This document shows positions 45,101 through 56,431 of a stretch of 64,000 nucleotides of DNA, in pieces. The notes below the pieces were generated by a model. That model was given only the letters and a program-made list of their open reading frames with translations, searched no databases and had not been told where the DNA came from. Every line of letters begins with the position of its first letter. The first letter of the stretch is position 1. The DNA is taken from assembly GCA_963921425.1 (NCBI GenBank), contig OY992839.1, positions 14,549,409 through 14,613,408 on the forward strand, written 5' to 3'. The position numbers were made by a program, and so were the translations under genes. Origin of the DNA: Dryas octopetala. Its lineage: Eukaryota; Streptophyta; Magnoliopsida; Rosales; Rosaceae.

Positions 45101-46600
45101 TTTGAATTTTTTGGGATAATTGATGCAGTTAGTGGCACATAGAAGTAGCTTGTGGCCAATGATTATGCAAATCTACTTTCAATAGGTTACAAAGAGGTAA
45201 AACTTGATCTCTCTTGATATTCTTAGTAGTTTCTTTACTTTTTCTTAATGAAATGGTTTTCATTCAGTTGTGTCTTGCAATCTGAGAAGGTTGTTGCAAA
45301 ATCACTTGCTTGCATGATAGAGTCAAGATCCAAAGCTAGTTGCAAGAGTCTAATAACTAAGTTTCAACATGCAAAATAAATTATCCTTTAGCCTACACTT
45401 TTGGGCTATTTCACTTCACTGCCATATTCAATGAATTTGCAAATTAAATCATGAACTAACTTTGATATTTTTGGTAAATCAATTGTTTAGTATAACAAGT
45501 TTCAATATTCAAGTTGTATTCAGAAGTTTCAAGTTATTTTCTTTTTTCAACGGAATTGTGATTCTGTTTTAGTTTGTTGTAATTGTGTCATAGGTTTATA
45601 ATTCATTTGGTTGTTTATGTTTTCACAAGGATTGTATTAGGTTTAAATTATATTCTCTAATTTATTGTTATTGTTACTATCAAACAATAACAATACTTGA
45701 TTGTCATTGCCGGGTAATAGCAATAGATGATTGTTACTGCCGGGCAGTAGCAATAGATGATTGTTACTATTTGATAGTAACAATTATATTTACTATTAAA
45801 ACGCAAAAGATTATGGATGCCTCATCTTGATTTTTTGTGTTTTATGTTGTTATTATTTAACATGTTTATGGAATGAAAAATACCTAAATTATGATTTTTT
45901 TGGTTGTTTGTGTACCATTTGGCACTGAAAAAAAGAAAAAAAAAGGCATTTAAAAAGTATGTCGCTACAGTAGTTTACTGTAGCGGATGGCCGGATGAAC
46001 AGTAGATTTTTTAAAATGGGGTTTAAAAAAAAAAACCTTATGATAATTTTGTGAATTTGTTCACTTTCTATTAAAATCCTTGTTTATACAAAGTCAAATC
46101 CCCATTACGAAGAGTCTTTATTGAAGAAAAAATGGTAGTCACATGTGCATCACGTGTATCAATATATTTACCTAGTAAATTGACAGAATTATCTCAATTG
46201 GCAAAATTGAAAAAGTTAAGTACTTTAATTTTCCAAATTAGAAGTCTGAGAGTAAATTGATACAAGTGCAATAGTCTAAGGAGCAAAATGACACTTATAT
46301 CAGACCATGAATTTAGACAATTAATAAACTTCATCTAGGCTGGCCATGACACTCAGATAAGAACAACAACTGATAGCATGTCAAAACCTTTAAATTCTAG
46401 GTACATGTTTATGACAATATTTTTCCTTAATTTAGCTCACCATACATGTATCTAGTACATATTAAAAGGTAAGTTTATTAGTATTCAAAAAAAAAAAAAG
46501 GTAAGCTTATTATGTTTAAATTATAACCTAACAAAGTCCTCAAAAATTATTATGACCTGAAAGGGAAATTCATTAATTGATTAAACAACCAAATAACATT
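45101..46600. other. AT-rich intergenic DNA upstream of the SPH array, with a palindromic repeat
   Basis: At 45670-45790, TTGTTACTATCAAACAATAACAA-like and inverted TTGTTACTATTTGATAGTAACA-like segments flank two direct units of GCAATAGATGATTGTTACTG. This is related in style to the repeats at 12780 and 25860. From about 46100 the sequence is the duplicated 5' flank of the SPH genes (compare 48870-49594). No other gene is seen. Confidence 0.5.
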
Positions 46601-46607
46601 CCTCTGC

Positions 46608-46614
46608 TATAAAA
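46608..46614 (+). promoter_or_regulatory. TATA box of SPH copy 1
   Basis: TATAAAA in CTCTGCTATAAAAG, 65 nt before the ATG. Its counterparts in copies 2 and 3 lie at 49521-49527 and 52928-52934, so the promoter was duplicated with the gene. Confidence 0.65.
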
Positions 46615-46679
46615 GAACATATATAATTAGCCGCAACAGACATACAAATCAAAATATTTTGATTTGTTGTGTTAGAAAA

Positions 46680-47106
46680 ATGAAGGGAAAAGCAAAATGG
46701 CAATTCTACTATCTTGTGCTCTTCCTTTCCTTAGCGTTTGGCTCAATCAGTTCCATTGTCATCCAACCTGAGAGTAAGCACTTCGTGGTAATTTCCAATT
46801 ACCTCCAAAACAATCAACTTGACTACCAATGTCAATCTAAAGATACTGATCATGGCCGTACGTAGAAGCCTTGCTCCCAATAAGGAGTGGGAGTTTGGGT
46901 TTCGCACAGGGTTTAACACACGTTTCTACTGTGATATGTGGTACTCAAATTACCATGTTCGTTTTGATGCATTTACTAATTCAGATGCTTTTATTGAAAA
47001 ATGTGGTGGAGCTCATTGCAAGTGGAGTGCAAGAGAGAGTGGTATATACTTATATCACATCTATTCTAATGAATATGAAAAGAAGTATGATTGGGTGAAA
47101 AATTAG
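46680..47106 (+). pseudogene. S-protein homologue (SPH) copy 1, frameshifted
   Basis: The family consists of small secreted proteins related to the Papaver self-incompatibility S1 protein; most plant members have unknown roles. The frame starts MKGKAKWQFYYLVLFLS (signal peptide) and reads to KDTDHGR. There an extra 4 bp, relative to the two sister copies, turns GGCCGTAGA into GGCCGTACGTAGA and brings a stop. The remaining part, from RSLAPNKEWEFGF through four-cysteine-type features FYCDMWYSNY and CGGAHCKWS to YDWVKN, continues in another frame to TAG at 47104-47106. Apart from this insertion it is well preserved, so loss is recent. Confidence 0.9.
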
Positions 47107-48869
47107 CCAAATTGTACGTTTAGTCCTTGTGGTTTGATCGTTATCGAAATGTTATTAATGTTGGTTTTAACTTTTTAATAATATATGTGGTTAATTTGCA
47201 TTACAATGCAACAGTCCAATTTTTGTCCATTTTTTCATCTTATTTCGTGTGATATGGATGTGGTTTTAGCAGGCATAAACCTGATTGAGTGCAATGATGA
47301 AGAAATGACACTTATACTCCTACACATGAGGCGCACATGAGCCATTTATACTAAGCCATTGGTATTATTGAGGTTATTAAAACCACAGGAATAATATTGA
47401 AAAATAATGACCAAACAACAAAAGACTAAACGTACAATTTAGAGCCAATGACCATTTGGTTCAGTAGATAACACTTAATCTGTCTTTGTTAGAGTATGTC
47501 ATGAGTTCAAATATCATGAACGCCAGTTGATATATTAATAAGAAAAAAAAAACTGTATAATTTAGCCAAAATTAAAACATGATGGAGATGGTTAGGAAAA
47601 TCAATAGCTATTGAGCTCCAAGCCATAATATGATGTCCTTGACATACAAATTCTCGCATGAGCACCTGGTGTTGAGCACATTTTATAACATTTATTTTAC
47701 CTCTAGATTATACATTTTAGTCCTTTGTTTTACGTATTTTTAATGATTTTTTAATATTCAGTTAGTTTAGGAAGTTTTATTATTTCTTAGATTTTAGTTT
47801 ATTTTCTTTTATTGTTGGTTTTATTTAACTTAGTGTAAAAAACCCATAAAAATATTATCTTACTAGACAATCTGGTAACATAATATATAAATGTTATTTT
47901 GGTCCCCAGACTATTGCACTTGTATTAGTTTGCTTCCCTTCAAATTTGAAAAATTAATATGGAATCTCATCTTTAGATAAGTAATGCATATATATATATA
48001 TATATATATACAAGAATGTTCTAAAATTAACTGGTTAGTAAGTTAATACAAAACTAACCACTATGTTAGGCCCACCGCATAATGTAATTTTAAAATCTGA
48101 ACCGTCTATTTTTTAGGCCATAATTCAAAGATCATCCTTGTAAAAAATCTCCAAAATCGGAAGTCATTTAGTCATTTGATTATAGCAACAACTATTTATA
48201 TGCTTTCATCGAAAACACTGATCGTCTATTTATTTGATCTCAATTAGATGACTAAATGATTTTTGATTTAGTTGATTTTTTGTAATGATGATCTTTGAAG
48301 TATGACCTAAATAATTGATAGTTCGAATTATGAGATTAGTTATGTGGTGGTCCCAAAAGTATGGTTAGTTTCGTATTAATTTGCTAACCAATTAGTTTTA
48401 GAGCACTCCTCTATATTTATATATGTATATATATATCTACTCATATTTATCGGTATATACCAACTAAATTAATATAATATGTACTAATATATATTATTAA
48501 ACTAATTATATTAGTATATATTATTACTAATATTAATATTATTGCAATCAATACTAGTACTATACTAAACTATCAATATTACTTGTGCAAATATATATCC
48601 ATCAAATATTATATTTTATGTATTATAGTTGATTAAATTTTAATTTATATTGGTATATAATAATTAGTATTATTATAATTAAACTGAAAATGAACCTAAA
48701 GTATTCGATACCAAAATTACCGAAATTGAATCGAAAATTGAAGTTTACCAAAAATTACCAAAACCGAAAAAATACCAAAATCGAAAAATACCAAAATTTT
48801 TGGTTTTGTTTTGGTAAGCCCCAATACCAAACCAAACCGACCAGTGGGCAGCCCTAGTCCTTATTGAAG
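47107..48869. other. SPH copy 1 3' flank and AT-rich spacer
   Basis: 47107-about 47840 aligns with the 3' flank of copy 2 (50017-50720). After the foldback MITE (48013-48410) comes an AT-rich stretch, then 48690-48860. That last part has ACCAAAA/CCGAAA-rich DNA ending CAGCCCTAG, which looks like one terminus of another DNA transposon. No gene is seen. Confidence 0.5.
48013..48410. mobile_element. foldback MITE, about 398 bp, in a TA-rich target
   Basis: The left arm AGAATGTTCTAAAATTAACTG and the right arm ending CTAACCAATTAGTTTTAGAG are inverted copies with mismatches. Pairing continues through GTTAATACAAAACTAACCA to the centre. It is inserted in a (TA)n tract. A half copy is present at 31453-31612. 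Confidence 0.8.
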
Positions 48870-49206
48870 GTCAATCTAAATGGTAGTCACATACCCATCA
48901 CGTGTATCAATTTACCGAGTAAATTGGCGGAATTACCTCAATTGACAAAATTGAAAAAGTTAAATACCTTAATTTTCCAAATTAGAAGTTTGGGGAGTAA
49001 ATTAATACAAGTGCAATAGTATAGGGAGCAAAATGACACTTATATCAGACCATGAATTTAGACAATTAATTAACTTCATCTAGGCTGACCATGACACTCA
49101 GATAAGAACAACAAATGATGACGTGTCAAAACCTTTAAATTCTAGGTACATGTATATGACAATATTGTTCCTTAATTTAGCTCACCATACATGCATGTAT
49201 CTAGTA

Positions 49207-49360
49207 TGAGAAATAGTTTTGTGTAACCGTTACACCGTCATGGGGTGTAACCAATCTAACGCGTCATAATATGAGTAAATGTTATTAATACTATACCTTG
49301 CTAATATAAATATACCATGTGATGGTGCATCGAATACACCCAATAATTTTTCATTTATTA
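49207..49360. mobile_element. small MITE in the SPH copy 2 promoter flank, ~154 bp
   Basis: Compared with the uninterrupted CTAGTACATATT in SPH copy 1's flank (near 46452), copy 2 has CTAGTA, then TGAGAAATAG...TTTTTCATTTATTA, then CATATT. The insertion has short imperfect inverted ends (TGAGAAAT / ATTTTTCA) and could have used TA as target, as Stowaway-type MITEs do. It happened after the duplication that produced copies 1 and 2. Confidence 0.75.
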
Positions 49361-49593
49361 CATATTAAAAGGTAAGATCATTAGTATTCAAAAAAAAAAA
49401 AAAGTAAGCTCATTATGTTTAAATTATAACCTAACAAATTCCTCAAAAATATTTAAAAAATTATTATGACCTGAAAGGAAATGAATTAATTGATTAAACA
49501 ACCAAATAGCATTCCTCTACTATAAAAGCACATAATTAGCTGCAACAGACATTCTGGATCAAAATATTTTGATGAGTAGTTAGTGTTAGAAAA

Positions 49594-50016
49594 ATGAAGG
49601 GAAAATCAATATGGCAATTCTACTATCTTGTGCTATTCCTTTCCTTAGCGTTTGGCTCAATTAGTTCCATTGTACTCTTTCCTGGAAGCAAGCACTTCGT
49701 GGTCATTACCAATAACCTCAATAACAATCAACTTGACTTCCAATGTCAATCTAAAGATGATGATCTTGGCCGTAGAAGCCTTGCTCCCAATCAAGAGTGG
49801 GATTTTGGGTTTCACACATGATTTAGCACACTTTTCTACTGTGACATGTGGTACTCAAATTACTATGTTCATTTTGATGTGTTTACTTATTGGGATGTTT
49901 TGGTTGAAGTATGTGGTGGAGCTCATTGCAAGTGGAGTGCAAGAGAGACTGGTATATACTTATATAACATCAAGGCTAATGAATATGAAAAGAAGTATGA
50001 TTGGGTGAAAAATTAG
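49594..50016 (+). pseudogene. S-protein homologue (SPH) copy 2, one premature stop
   Basis: Begins MKGKSIWQFYYLVLFLS (signal peptide). It is in frame for 141 codons to TAG at 50014-50016, except for a TGA at 49819-49821 where the other copies have GGG (after FGF-x-T). Downstream the protein continues in frame through FYCDMWYSNYY and CGGAHCKWS to YDWVKN. The truncated product of 75 aa would lack the cysteine-rich core. Promoter TATAAAA at 49521-49527. It is recently disabled, or an allele with a disabling change. Confidence 0.9.
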
Positions 50017-51354
50017 CCAAATTGAAACTTTAGTCTTTGTGGTTTGATCTTTATAGAAATGTTATTTATGTTGGTTTTAACTTTTAATAATATATGTGGT
50101 TAATTTGAATTACAATTCAAAAGTCCAATTTTTGTCCAATTTTTCATCTTATTTCGTGTGATATGGATGTGGTTTTAGCAGACATAAACCTGATTGAGTG
50201 AAATGATGAATAAATAACACCTATACCCCTACACATGAGGCGCATATGAGCCCTTTATATTAAGCCATTGGTATTATTGAGGTTATTAAAACCACAAGAA
50301 TAATGTTGAAAAATAATGACCAAATAACAAAAACTAAACGTACAATTTAGCGCCATTGACACCTAATCTCACTTTGTTGAAGTAGGTCCTGAGTTTAAAT
50401 CTCATGAATGCCAGTTGATTAATAAAAATAAAAAACCGTATAATTTAGCCAAAATTAAAACATGTTGAAGATGGTTTGGAAAATCAATAGCTATTGAGAC
50501 TCCAAGCCATAATATGATGTCCTTGACATACAAATTCTCGCATGAGCACCGGGTGTTGAGAACATTTAATAACATTTATTTTACCTCTATATTATACATT
50601 TTAATCCTTGGTTTTTAGTATTTTTAATAATTTTTTAATTATTCAGTTAGTTTAGAATGTTTTATTATTTCTTAGATTTTAGTTTATTTTCTTTTATTGT
50701 TGGTTTTATTTAACTTAGTGTGTGTGTGATTTCTATTTTGTTACGTAGGAAAGTAAAAGCCCAAAAAAATAAAATGGAGAAGAAATGCCCGAAGCCCAAG
50801 TCACAGCCACAACCTGCCCAGCCCACCAGAAGGCCCAGCTGCCTTTGGGTGGCGAACAGCCACTCCAAGTCACCTACAGCATTCCTCTTCATTTCCTTTG
50901 CCTATAAATAAAATAAAAAGGCTTTGGCCTTCATATTCGATACACCTCCTTTGAGATCGATCTCAACACTCTTCTATTGAGCTACTCCCTCCCTCTCTTC
51001 TCTATTTTATTTTATTTTTTGTAATTATCTATTTAGTTTATTTGTGATGTTGGTGTTATTTTCAATAAGAAACATTAAACAGAACACTAAAAGCCTTAGG
51101 TTACAATCTAAAATATGTTATTTGCAATCTAAAAAGATGCATATGCAACTTAGAAAATGTGCAGATGCAAGGTGCATCTGCGTTCGCTAAGCTCTCAGTA
51201 CCCTGCTGAGCGCTCGGTAGTTGATTTTTTCACCTCCGGGCACGCGTACATGGATATATTGGTCTTGCACTTAATTTTTTAATTAGCTAAATTTATAATT
51301 AAAATTTTTGCAAAAATAGAATTTAAGAGTAATTTATTATACAATTTGGATTAA
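50017..51354. other. SPH copy 2 3' flank and LTR-like fragment
   Basis: Up to about 50720 this parallels the copy 1 flank. At 50720 homology breaks and an LTR-like piece begins: CCTATAAATA TATA box near 50900, a CT-rich leader, then T-rich sequence. No coding sequence of note; the Pro/Lys-rich short frame at 50720-50911 looks like chance. Confidence 0.45.
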
Positions 51355-52290
51355 AGTAAGAATCCTAAAAATTATGTTTTTCCTAGATTTGACGCGGTAG
51401 AAGCTCGAGCCATTCTCGGTGAAGCTCGAGCCCCTTCGGACAACAAACAATTTGCTTGAGTACCACTCAGGTGAAATTCGAGCACACCTCCGGACAGCAA
51501 GCAATGTGCTTAATTGTTGAGCATTGACATGGACTTGGGTCTATCGTTATCAAGCAAAGCTTAGTGAGCTCCCTTTGCTGGGATTTTGGAGGGAGTGAAG
51601 AATTGGGGTTAGATGCATAGTTGGGCCAATTGGGCTTCATTCTTTTCAGGGCCTACATTTTTTTGGTCTTCACTTATATTTGCTTTTATTTTTTTAATAT
51701 TTTTATTATTGAATATATGCTTTTACTTCTCTATCTGTAAGAATAATTTCCCCTATTTCATGATGGAATTTTCTTTTGAGGGAGGCTATGCAAACCACCC
51801 TTTTGTGCTGAGTTGACCACCCTAATAAATTTTTTTCAATTTTTTTTTTCATATTTTACCCTTTATTGCAAAAACATGATAAAATCACCCAGATCCATTC
51901 GGTGGTCATCTACCGAAATATCCACCAATGTTCGGCAGATAAGTGTCGAATAAATACAAATATTTCGGCAGATAACTGTCGAATGCCTTTTTCATTTCCA
52001 TTCGGTAGTTATCCACCGAATAATCCACCAATGTTCAACAGATAACTGTCGAATAACCATAAATATTTCGGTAGATAACTGTCGAATGACCCAACGAACA
52101 AAATTGAAATTTTTTTGTTTTAAGGGTAAAGTTGGAAATTTGAAATAGGGTGGTCAACTTAGCAATTTAGGGTGGTCTGAATAGCATTGGCCTTTTCTTT
52201 TTTAGCCATCCTATCGCTCAATCAGGTTACATAAAGAAAGGAAGAACATGTACAGTCCAATTTATAGCAAAAACGATGTCAGATTGGGAA
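51355..52290. repeat. dispersed repeat R1, copy 2, interrupted by a MITE
   Basis: Aligns with 42530-43080, but its match is split by about 400 bp (51780-52190) that copy 1 lacks. It lies between SPH copies 2 and 3, and 3' of the LTR-like fragment. Confidence 0.7.
51780..52190. mobile_element. MULE-like MITE carrying a 103-bp tandem duplication
   Basis: The ends carry inverted ACCACCCT/AGGGTGGT motifs (GGCTATGC...ACCACCC on the left, GGGTGGTCTGAATAGCATTGG on the right), each followed by an inner GTTGACCACCCT copy. Inside, CCATTCGGT(G/A)GT starts at 51895 and 51998, a 103-bp tandem pair. Each unit holds two CAGATAA(C/G)TGTCGAAT motifs. Its absence from the other R1 copy supports insertion. Confidence 0.65.
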
Positions 52291-52989
52291 ATAAATTTTT
52301 GTTGATTTCTTCATGATGAATCAGATGCAACGTAACGTAGTAGTTACAATTAATTACAAGATTAGCATAGAATGATTACAAGATCAGCTATTACAAAAAT
52401 TGTGGATTGTGGACCTCATGAAATAATCATTCTAGCATTGATTCTGTCATGAAAAGATATATCTACAAGGCAATCGAGGTTGGGTCCATATGCCATCCCT
52501 TTTAGTTTTTTTTTTTTTTTTTTTGAGTAAGGCCTTTTATTTAAAAAGGATTCATCTTTGAAAGGTTTTCCATACATATAGATATATACAAAAATATTCT
52601 CTTACCAAATAATTTACATTATATGTTTATATACTATCAGACCATGAATTTAGACAATTAATTAGCATCATGTAGGCTGACCATGAGTCGACTCAGATAA
52701 CAACTCATGCATGACGTGTCAAAACCCTTAAATTCTAGGTACATGTATATGACAATATTTTTCCTTAATTTAGCTCACCGTACATGTATCTAGCACACAT
52801 TAAAAGGTAAGCTCATTATGTTTAAATTATAACCTAACAAATTCTTGAAAAATATTTCAAACATTAATTATTATGACATGAAAGGAAGTTAATTAATTAA
52901 TTAAACAACCAAATAGCATTCCTCTACTATAAAATCACATAATTAGCTGCAACAGACATATATACTAGATCAAAATAGTGTTAGAAAAA
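52291..52989. other. SPH copy 3 upstream region
   Basis: From about 52635 the sequence is the duplicated SPH promoter flank (ACCATGAATTTAGACAATTAATTA, TGACCATGA, TTAGCTCACC), ending in the TATAAAA box at 52928-52934, 55 nt before the ATG. Before that is unassigned AT-rich DNA with a T-run near 52507. Confidence 0.55.
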
Positions 52990-53412
52990 ATGAAGGGAAA
53001 AGCAATATGGCAATTCTACTATCTTGTGCTCTTCCTTTCCTTAGTGTTTGGCCCAATTAGTTCCATTGAAATCTTTCCTGGGAAAAAGCACTTCGTGGTC
53101 ATTACCAATTACCTCAATAACAGTCAACTTGACTACCGATGTCAATCTAAAGATACTGATCTTGGTCGTAGAAGCCTTGCTCCCAATAAAGAGTGGGAAT
53201 TTGGGTTTCGCACAGGGTTTAGTACACTTTTCTACTGTGATATGTGGTACTCAAATTACCATGTTCGTTTTGATGCATTTTCTTATACAGGTGATTTGGT
53301 TGAGGAATGTGGTGGAGCTCATTGCAAGTGGAGTGCACGAGAGAGTGGTATATACTTATATCACATCAAGTCTGGTGATTATGAAAAGAAGTATGATTGG
53401 GTGAAAAATTAG
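52990..53412 (+). CDS. S-protein homologue (SPH), plant self-incompatibility S1 family, 140 aa, intact copy 3
   Basis: A small secreted protein. The start is MKGKAIWQFYYL at 52990. The signal peptide is about residues 1-26 (hydrophobic LVLFLSLVFGPIS). The mature S1 domain has HFVVITNYLNNSQLDYRC, the core EWEFGFRTGF, FYCDMWYSNYHVRFDAF and CGGAHCKWSARESGIYLY. It contains the four cysteines of the fold and ends YDWVKN. In Papaver the founding member is the pistil self-incompatibility determinant. In other plants the family is large and mostly uncharacterised (signalling, stress and reproductive roles are proposed), so no specific role can be assigned. It is single-exon, and the only undamaged copy of three. 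Confidence 0.93.
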   Translation: MKGKAIWQFYYLVLFLSLVFGPISSIEIFPGKKHFVVITNYLNNSQLDYRCQSKDTDLGRRSLAPNKEWEFGFRTGFSTLFYCDMWYSNYHVRFDAFSYTGDLVEECGGAHCKWSARESGIYLYHIKSGDYEKKYDWVKN

Positions 53413-54169
53413 CCAAATTGTACGTTTAGTCCTTGTGGTTTGATCGTTATCGAAATGTTGTTCATGTGGTTTTAACTTTTTAATAATATGTGTGGTTAAT
53501 TCGCATTACAATGCAAAAGTCCAATTTAAGTCCATTTTTTAATTTCATTTCATGTGATATGGATGTGGTTTTAGCAGGCATAAACCTGATTAAGTGCCAT
53601 GATGAGGAAATGACACTAATTATACCGCTACATGTGAGGTGCACATGAGCCCTTTATACTAATTAACCCACAAGAATAATATTAAAAAATAATTAATGAC
53701 CAAACAACAAAAGACTTAACGTATAATTTAACGCTAATAACCATTTAGTTTAGTAGATGACATCTAGTCTTCCTTCTTTGTAGGATTAGGTCCTTTTCCG
53801 ATGAGCATCCATCACAGTCTCCGAGTCATCCATTTAATTCAAATTTATGTTACACAATCCTTCTTAAGGGAGGATGATTGGACACCTAATTTTTTTTTTA
53901 TTCGTATAGGATGAATTAACCACTATATAGAAATTTCCAATAGGCATGTTCTATAGGAATGAAGTCAGTTTCTATACGCATACCCAAATTTTAAGGTTGC
54001 AGTCATCCTCTGTAGAGAACCACTATTATGTTGAATTTGATGTTACTTTCCATGTCTTAAAGGGGTATATTTGTTTTCTGCTCTCACATGTCGTATCACT
54101 ATGTTGTACGTAAATTCCCTATTTGACTTTATTTGCGTCTAAAAATTCCGGGGGGGGGGGGGAATTTCC
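53413..54169. other. SPH copy 3 3' flank
   Basis: Up to about 53760 it follows the flanks of the other two copies (GTCCTTGTGGTTTGATCG, ATATGGATGTGGTTTTAGCA). The rest is unassigned AT-rich DNA with a G13 run at 54151-54163. Confidence 0.5.
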
Positions 54170-55960
54170 ATTGAGATTCTAATAGATTTTAAAAGAATTT
54201 AAAAATCCATAGAAATCTAGTTGTATAATATGTATTCAATTCAGAATTTGATGGATTCCATAAAAATAGGTGTATTCAATTTCTCAAGGATTTTAAATGA
54301 TTTCATTAAATGGTACGTGGATTTTGATGAATTTCAAACATAAAATCAAGGAATAAAATTTCGGGTTTCAAGGAAATTTCGACGGAAATTTCGACAGAAA
54401 TTAAACGGAAACGATGGAAATTACTATCAAAATACGAAAATTTTGAATGAAACTTTACTATATGTTTATTTAACATATTATCTACTACATTGATAAAAAA
54501 CATTGAAGAAACCAAATTATATAGTAAGTTTCATGTGATATAAGATGAATATAATGCGCGCTGAAGGTAAATACTGTGAAATAAAATTAGTATAATAAAT
54601 AAATAAAATTAATATATTCTTTATACTCTATAATATATACACTAAATTCTATATACTTTATAATCTATACTCTATATTATTTAAGATATCGTATAAGATA
54701 TTAGGGTTTAGACCCTTTAGGATATTTTTAATTATTTTTTATATAAAAATGTATTAGAGTTTATTGGTTTAGAGTTTAAAAACAATTAAACGAAACCCCA
54801 AAACGGCCAAACGAAATCTCAAATCATTTTTTTTTTCAATTGCCCAAAAACCTCAAACTAGGATATGATATATGATATTAGGGTTTAGGCTCTTTAGAGT
54901 ATTTTAAATTATTTTTTATATAGAAATATATTAGAGTTTACAAATTTAGGGTTTAAAAACAACTAAATGAAACTCCAAAAAGGCCAAATGAAAACCCAAA
55001 CTATTTTTTTTTTTTACAATTGCCCAAAGGCCCCAAACCCCAATTAATCAACTCTAGACCTTTTAATTTTTTTCTCTTTCTTACTTTTTTTTTTCTTTTT
55101 TTCTTTTTCTTTTTCTTTTTCTTTCCTTCTTTTTCTTTTTTTCTTTTCTTTTTTTCTTCTTCTTTTTCTTTTTTTCCTTTTCTTTTTTTCCTTTTTTTTT
55201 TTTTTCTTCTTTTTCTTTCCTTCCTTCCCTTTCCTTTCCTTTCCCCCCGAGTCTCCAGCAAAACCTTCCACTGTGTTTTTTCTTCTCTCTCTCTCTCTCC
55301 CTCCCCAATCCATCACCAACGCACCTCACCCTCACCACCTTCTCCCCCCTGCCACGCCTCCCCTGCCGCGCCCCCTGCCGCACCCCCCGGCCACCCCCTG
55401 CCGCCGCCCCTCCTCTTTTTCCCCCAATCTCGCCCCTGCCGTGCCCCCTGCCACCACCCGCTCCTCTTCTCCCTCGATCTCCCCCCTGCCGCGCCCCCTG
55501 CCACCGCCCCATTTTTCTCCCAAAACCATCTTTTTCTCTCCAACCCAGCCTCCTCTCCAAAAACCCAAAATTTCAAAACCAGATCACCGGCGAAATTTCG
55601 AAAATTTAACAAAACTTGGTTTCGATTTCGACCCCTCCCAAAATCGAAAATTTCGGCGAAATTTCGCCGAAATTTTCGAAATTTAAACCCTTGCATAAAA
55701 CAAAGACTATAAAAATTCCAACATTTTCCTACTTAGATTTTGATGGATTCCATGAGAATTCCATAAAAATTCATAGAATTTATGAAATCTGCAGGAGTGT
55801 ATAACTTCTTTAATATCTCAATGGAATACACTCCAAATTCAATAAAAAAGTGGACGTAGTGGATAACTAAGGGGGTTGTATTTAAAAATAAAGACATAGA
55901 AATTCTTTTTGCATTTAAAAATAAATCAAATCTATCAGCAAGTCTCAAACAACCCATTTA
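54170..55960. mobile_element. MITE-like repeat (GATTTTAAA/GGATTCCAT type) split by a nested transposon
   Basis: 54170-54346 and 55694-55960 share GATGGATTCCAT(A/G)A-AA, AATTTCAAA and AAATCCATAGAAAT-type motifs in inverted arrangement, as if two arms of one element. They are separated by the GAAATTTCG-ended element (54347-55693), whose target duplication is CATAAAAT / CATAAAAC. Confidence 0.5.
54347..55693. mobile_element. GAAATTTCG-ended transposon, copy 2, ~1,347 bp
   Basis: The left end CAAGGAATAAAATTTCG and the inverted right end CAAGGGTTTAAATTTCG flank the element. The 8-mers CATAAAAT (54339-54346) and CATAAAAC (55694-55701) agree at 7 of 8 positions, consistent with an 8-bp duplication. 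It matches 23772-24966 in opposite orientation in the first ~400 bp. It holds a 180-bp polypyrimidine tract (about 55070-55250) and a CCCCTGCC-rich block (55340-55510). Frames there are low-complexity and not taken as genes. Confidence 0.8.
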
Positions 55961-56431
55961 CAATAGACCACATGTTTGAAGCTTTTGGTGAAAAGAAATC
56001 AGCAGCCCAAATCTTTTAAACCAAATTAGAAATATGAATGCATTTGAAAGGCTATCCTTTCTCTACAGAACCAAACTAACAGTAGCTTTGCAACCATGAA
56101 ACCTCAACTAATTCAGAAGCTCACCTGAAAGGAACACCAAGAATCCTTTGAACCTTCAACGCAGTTTCTCATCCTTGCAAAGGTGACAACTAAAAGTGAA
56201 ATACAAAGGTGAAAGCTTGAAAAGAAAAACCAGAATTTTAAGAACATGCAAATTCCTTACTGTAGAGGCAGAGAGCTTAAGAGTGATCTAGTCGATTTCT
56301 AAGAATTAGCATGATGGGGAAGTTATGATCAACCCACAACTTCTCTTAAGTTCAGCCACCAATGTAGAAGCACTTGGTAACTACCAATGTACTGGTATTG
56401 GAAACTCATGCATGGTGTATACTTTTGACAG
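55961..56431. other. unassigned sequence before the HMA pseudogene
   Basis: No repeat and no coding match recognised. The N-terminal exons expected for an HMA gene are not found here. Confidence 0.4.

Noticed and set aside
55020-55712. Long open frames on both strands (up to 230 aa)
   Set aside because: They translate polypyrimidine and CCCCTGCC-rich low-complexity DNA (poly-Phe/Leu/Pro or poly-Lys/Arg/Gly) inside a transposon; all frames are open for compositional reasons.
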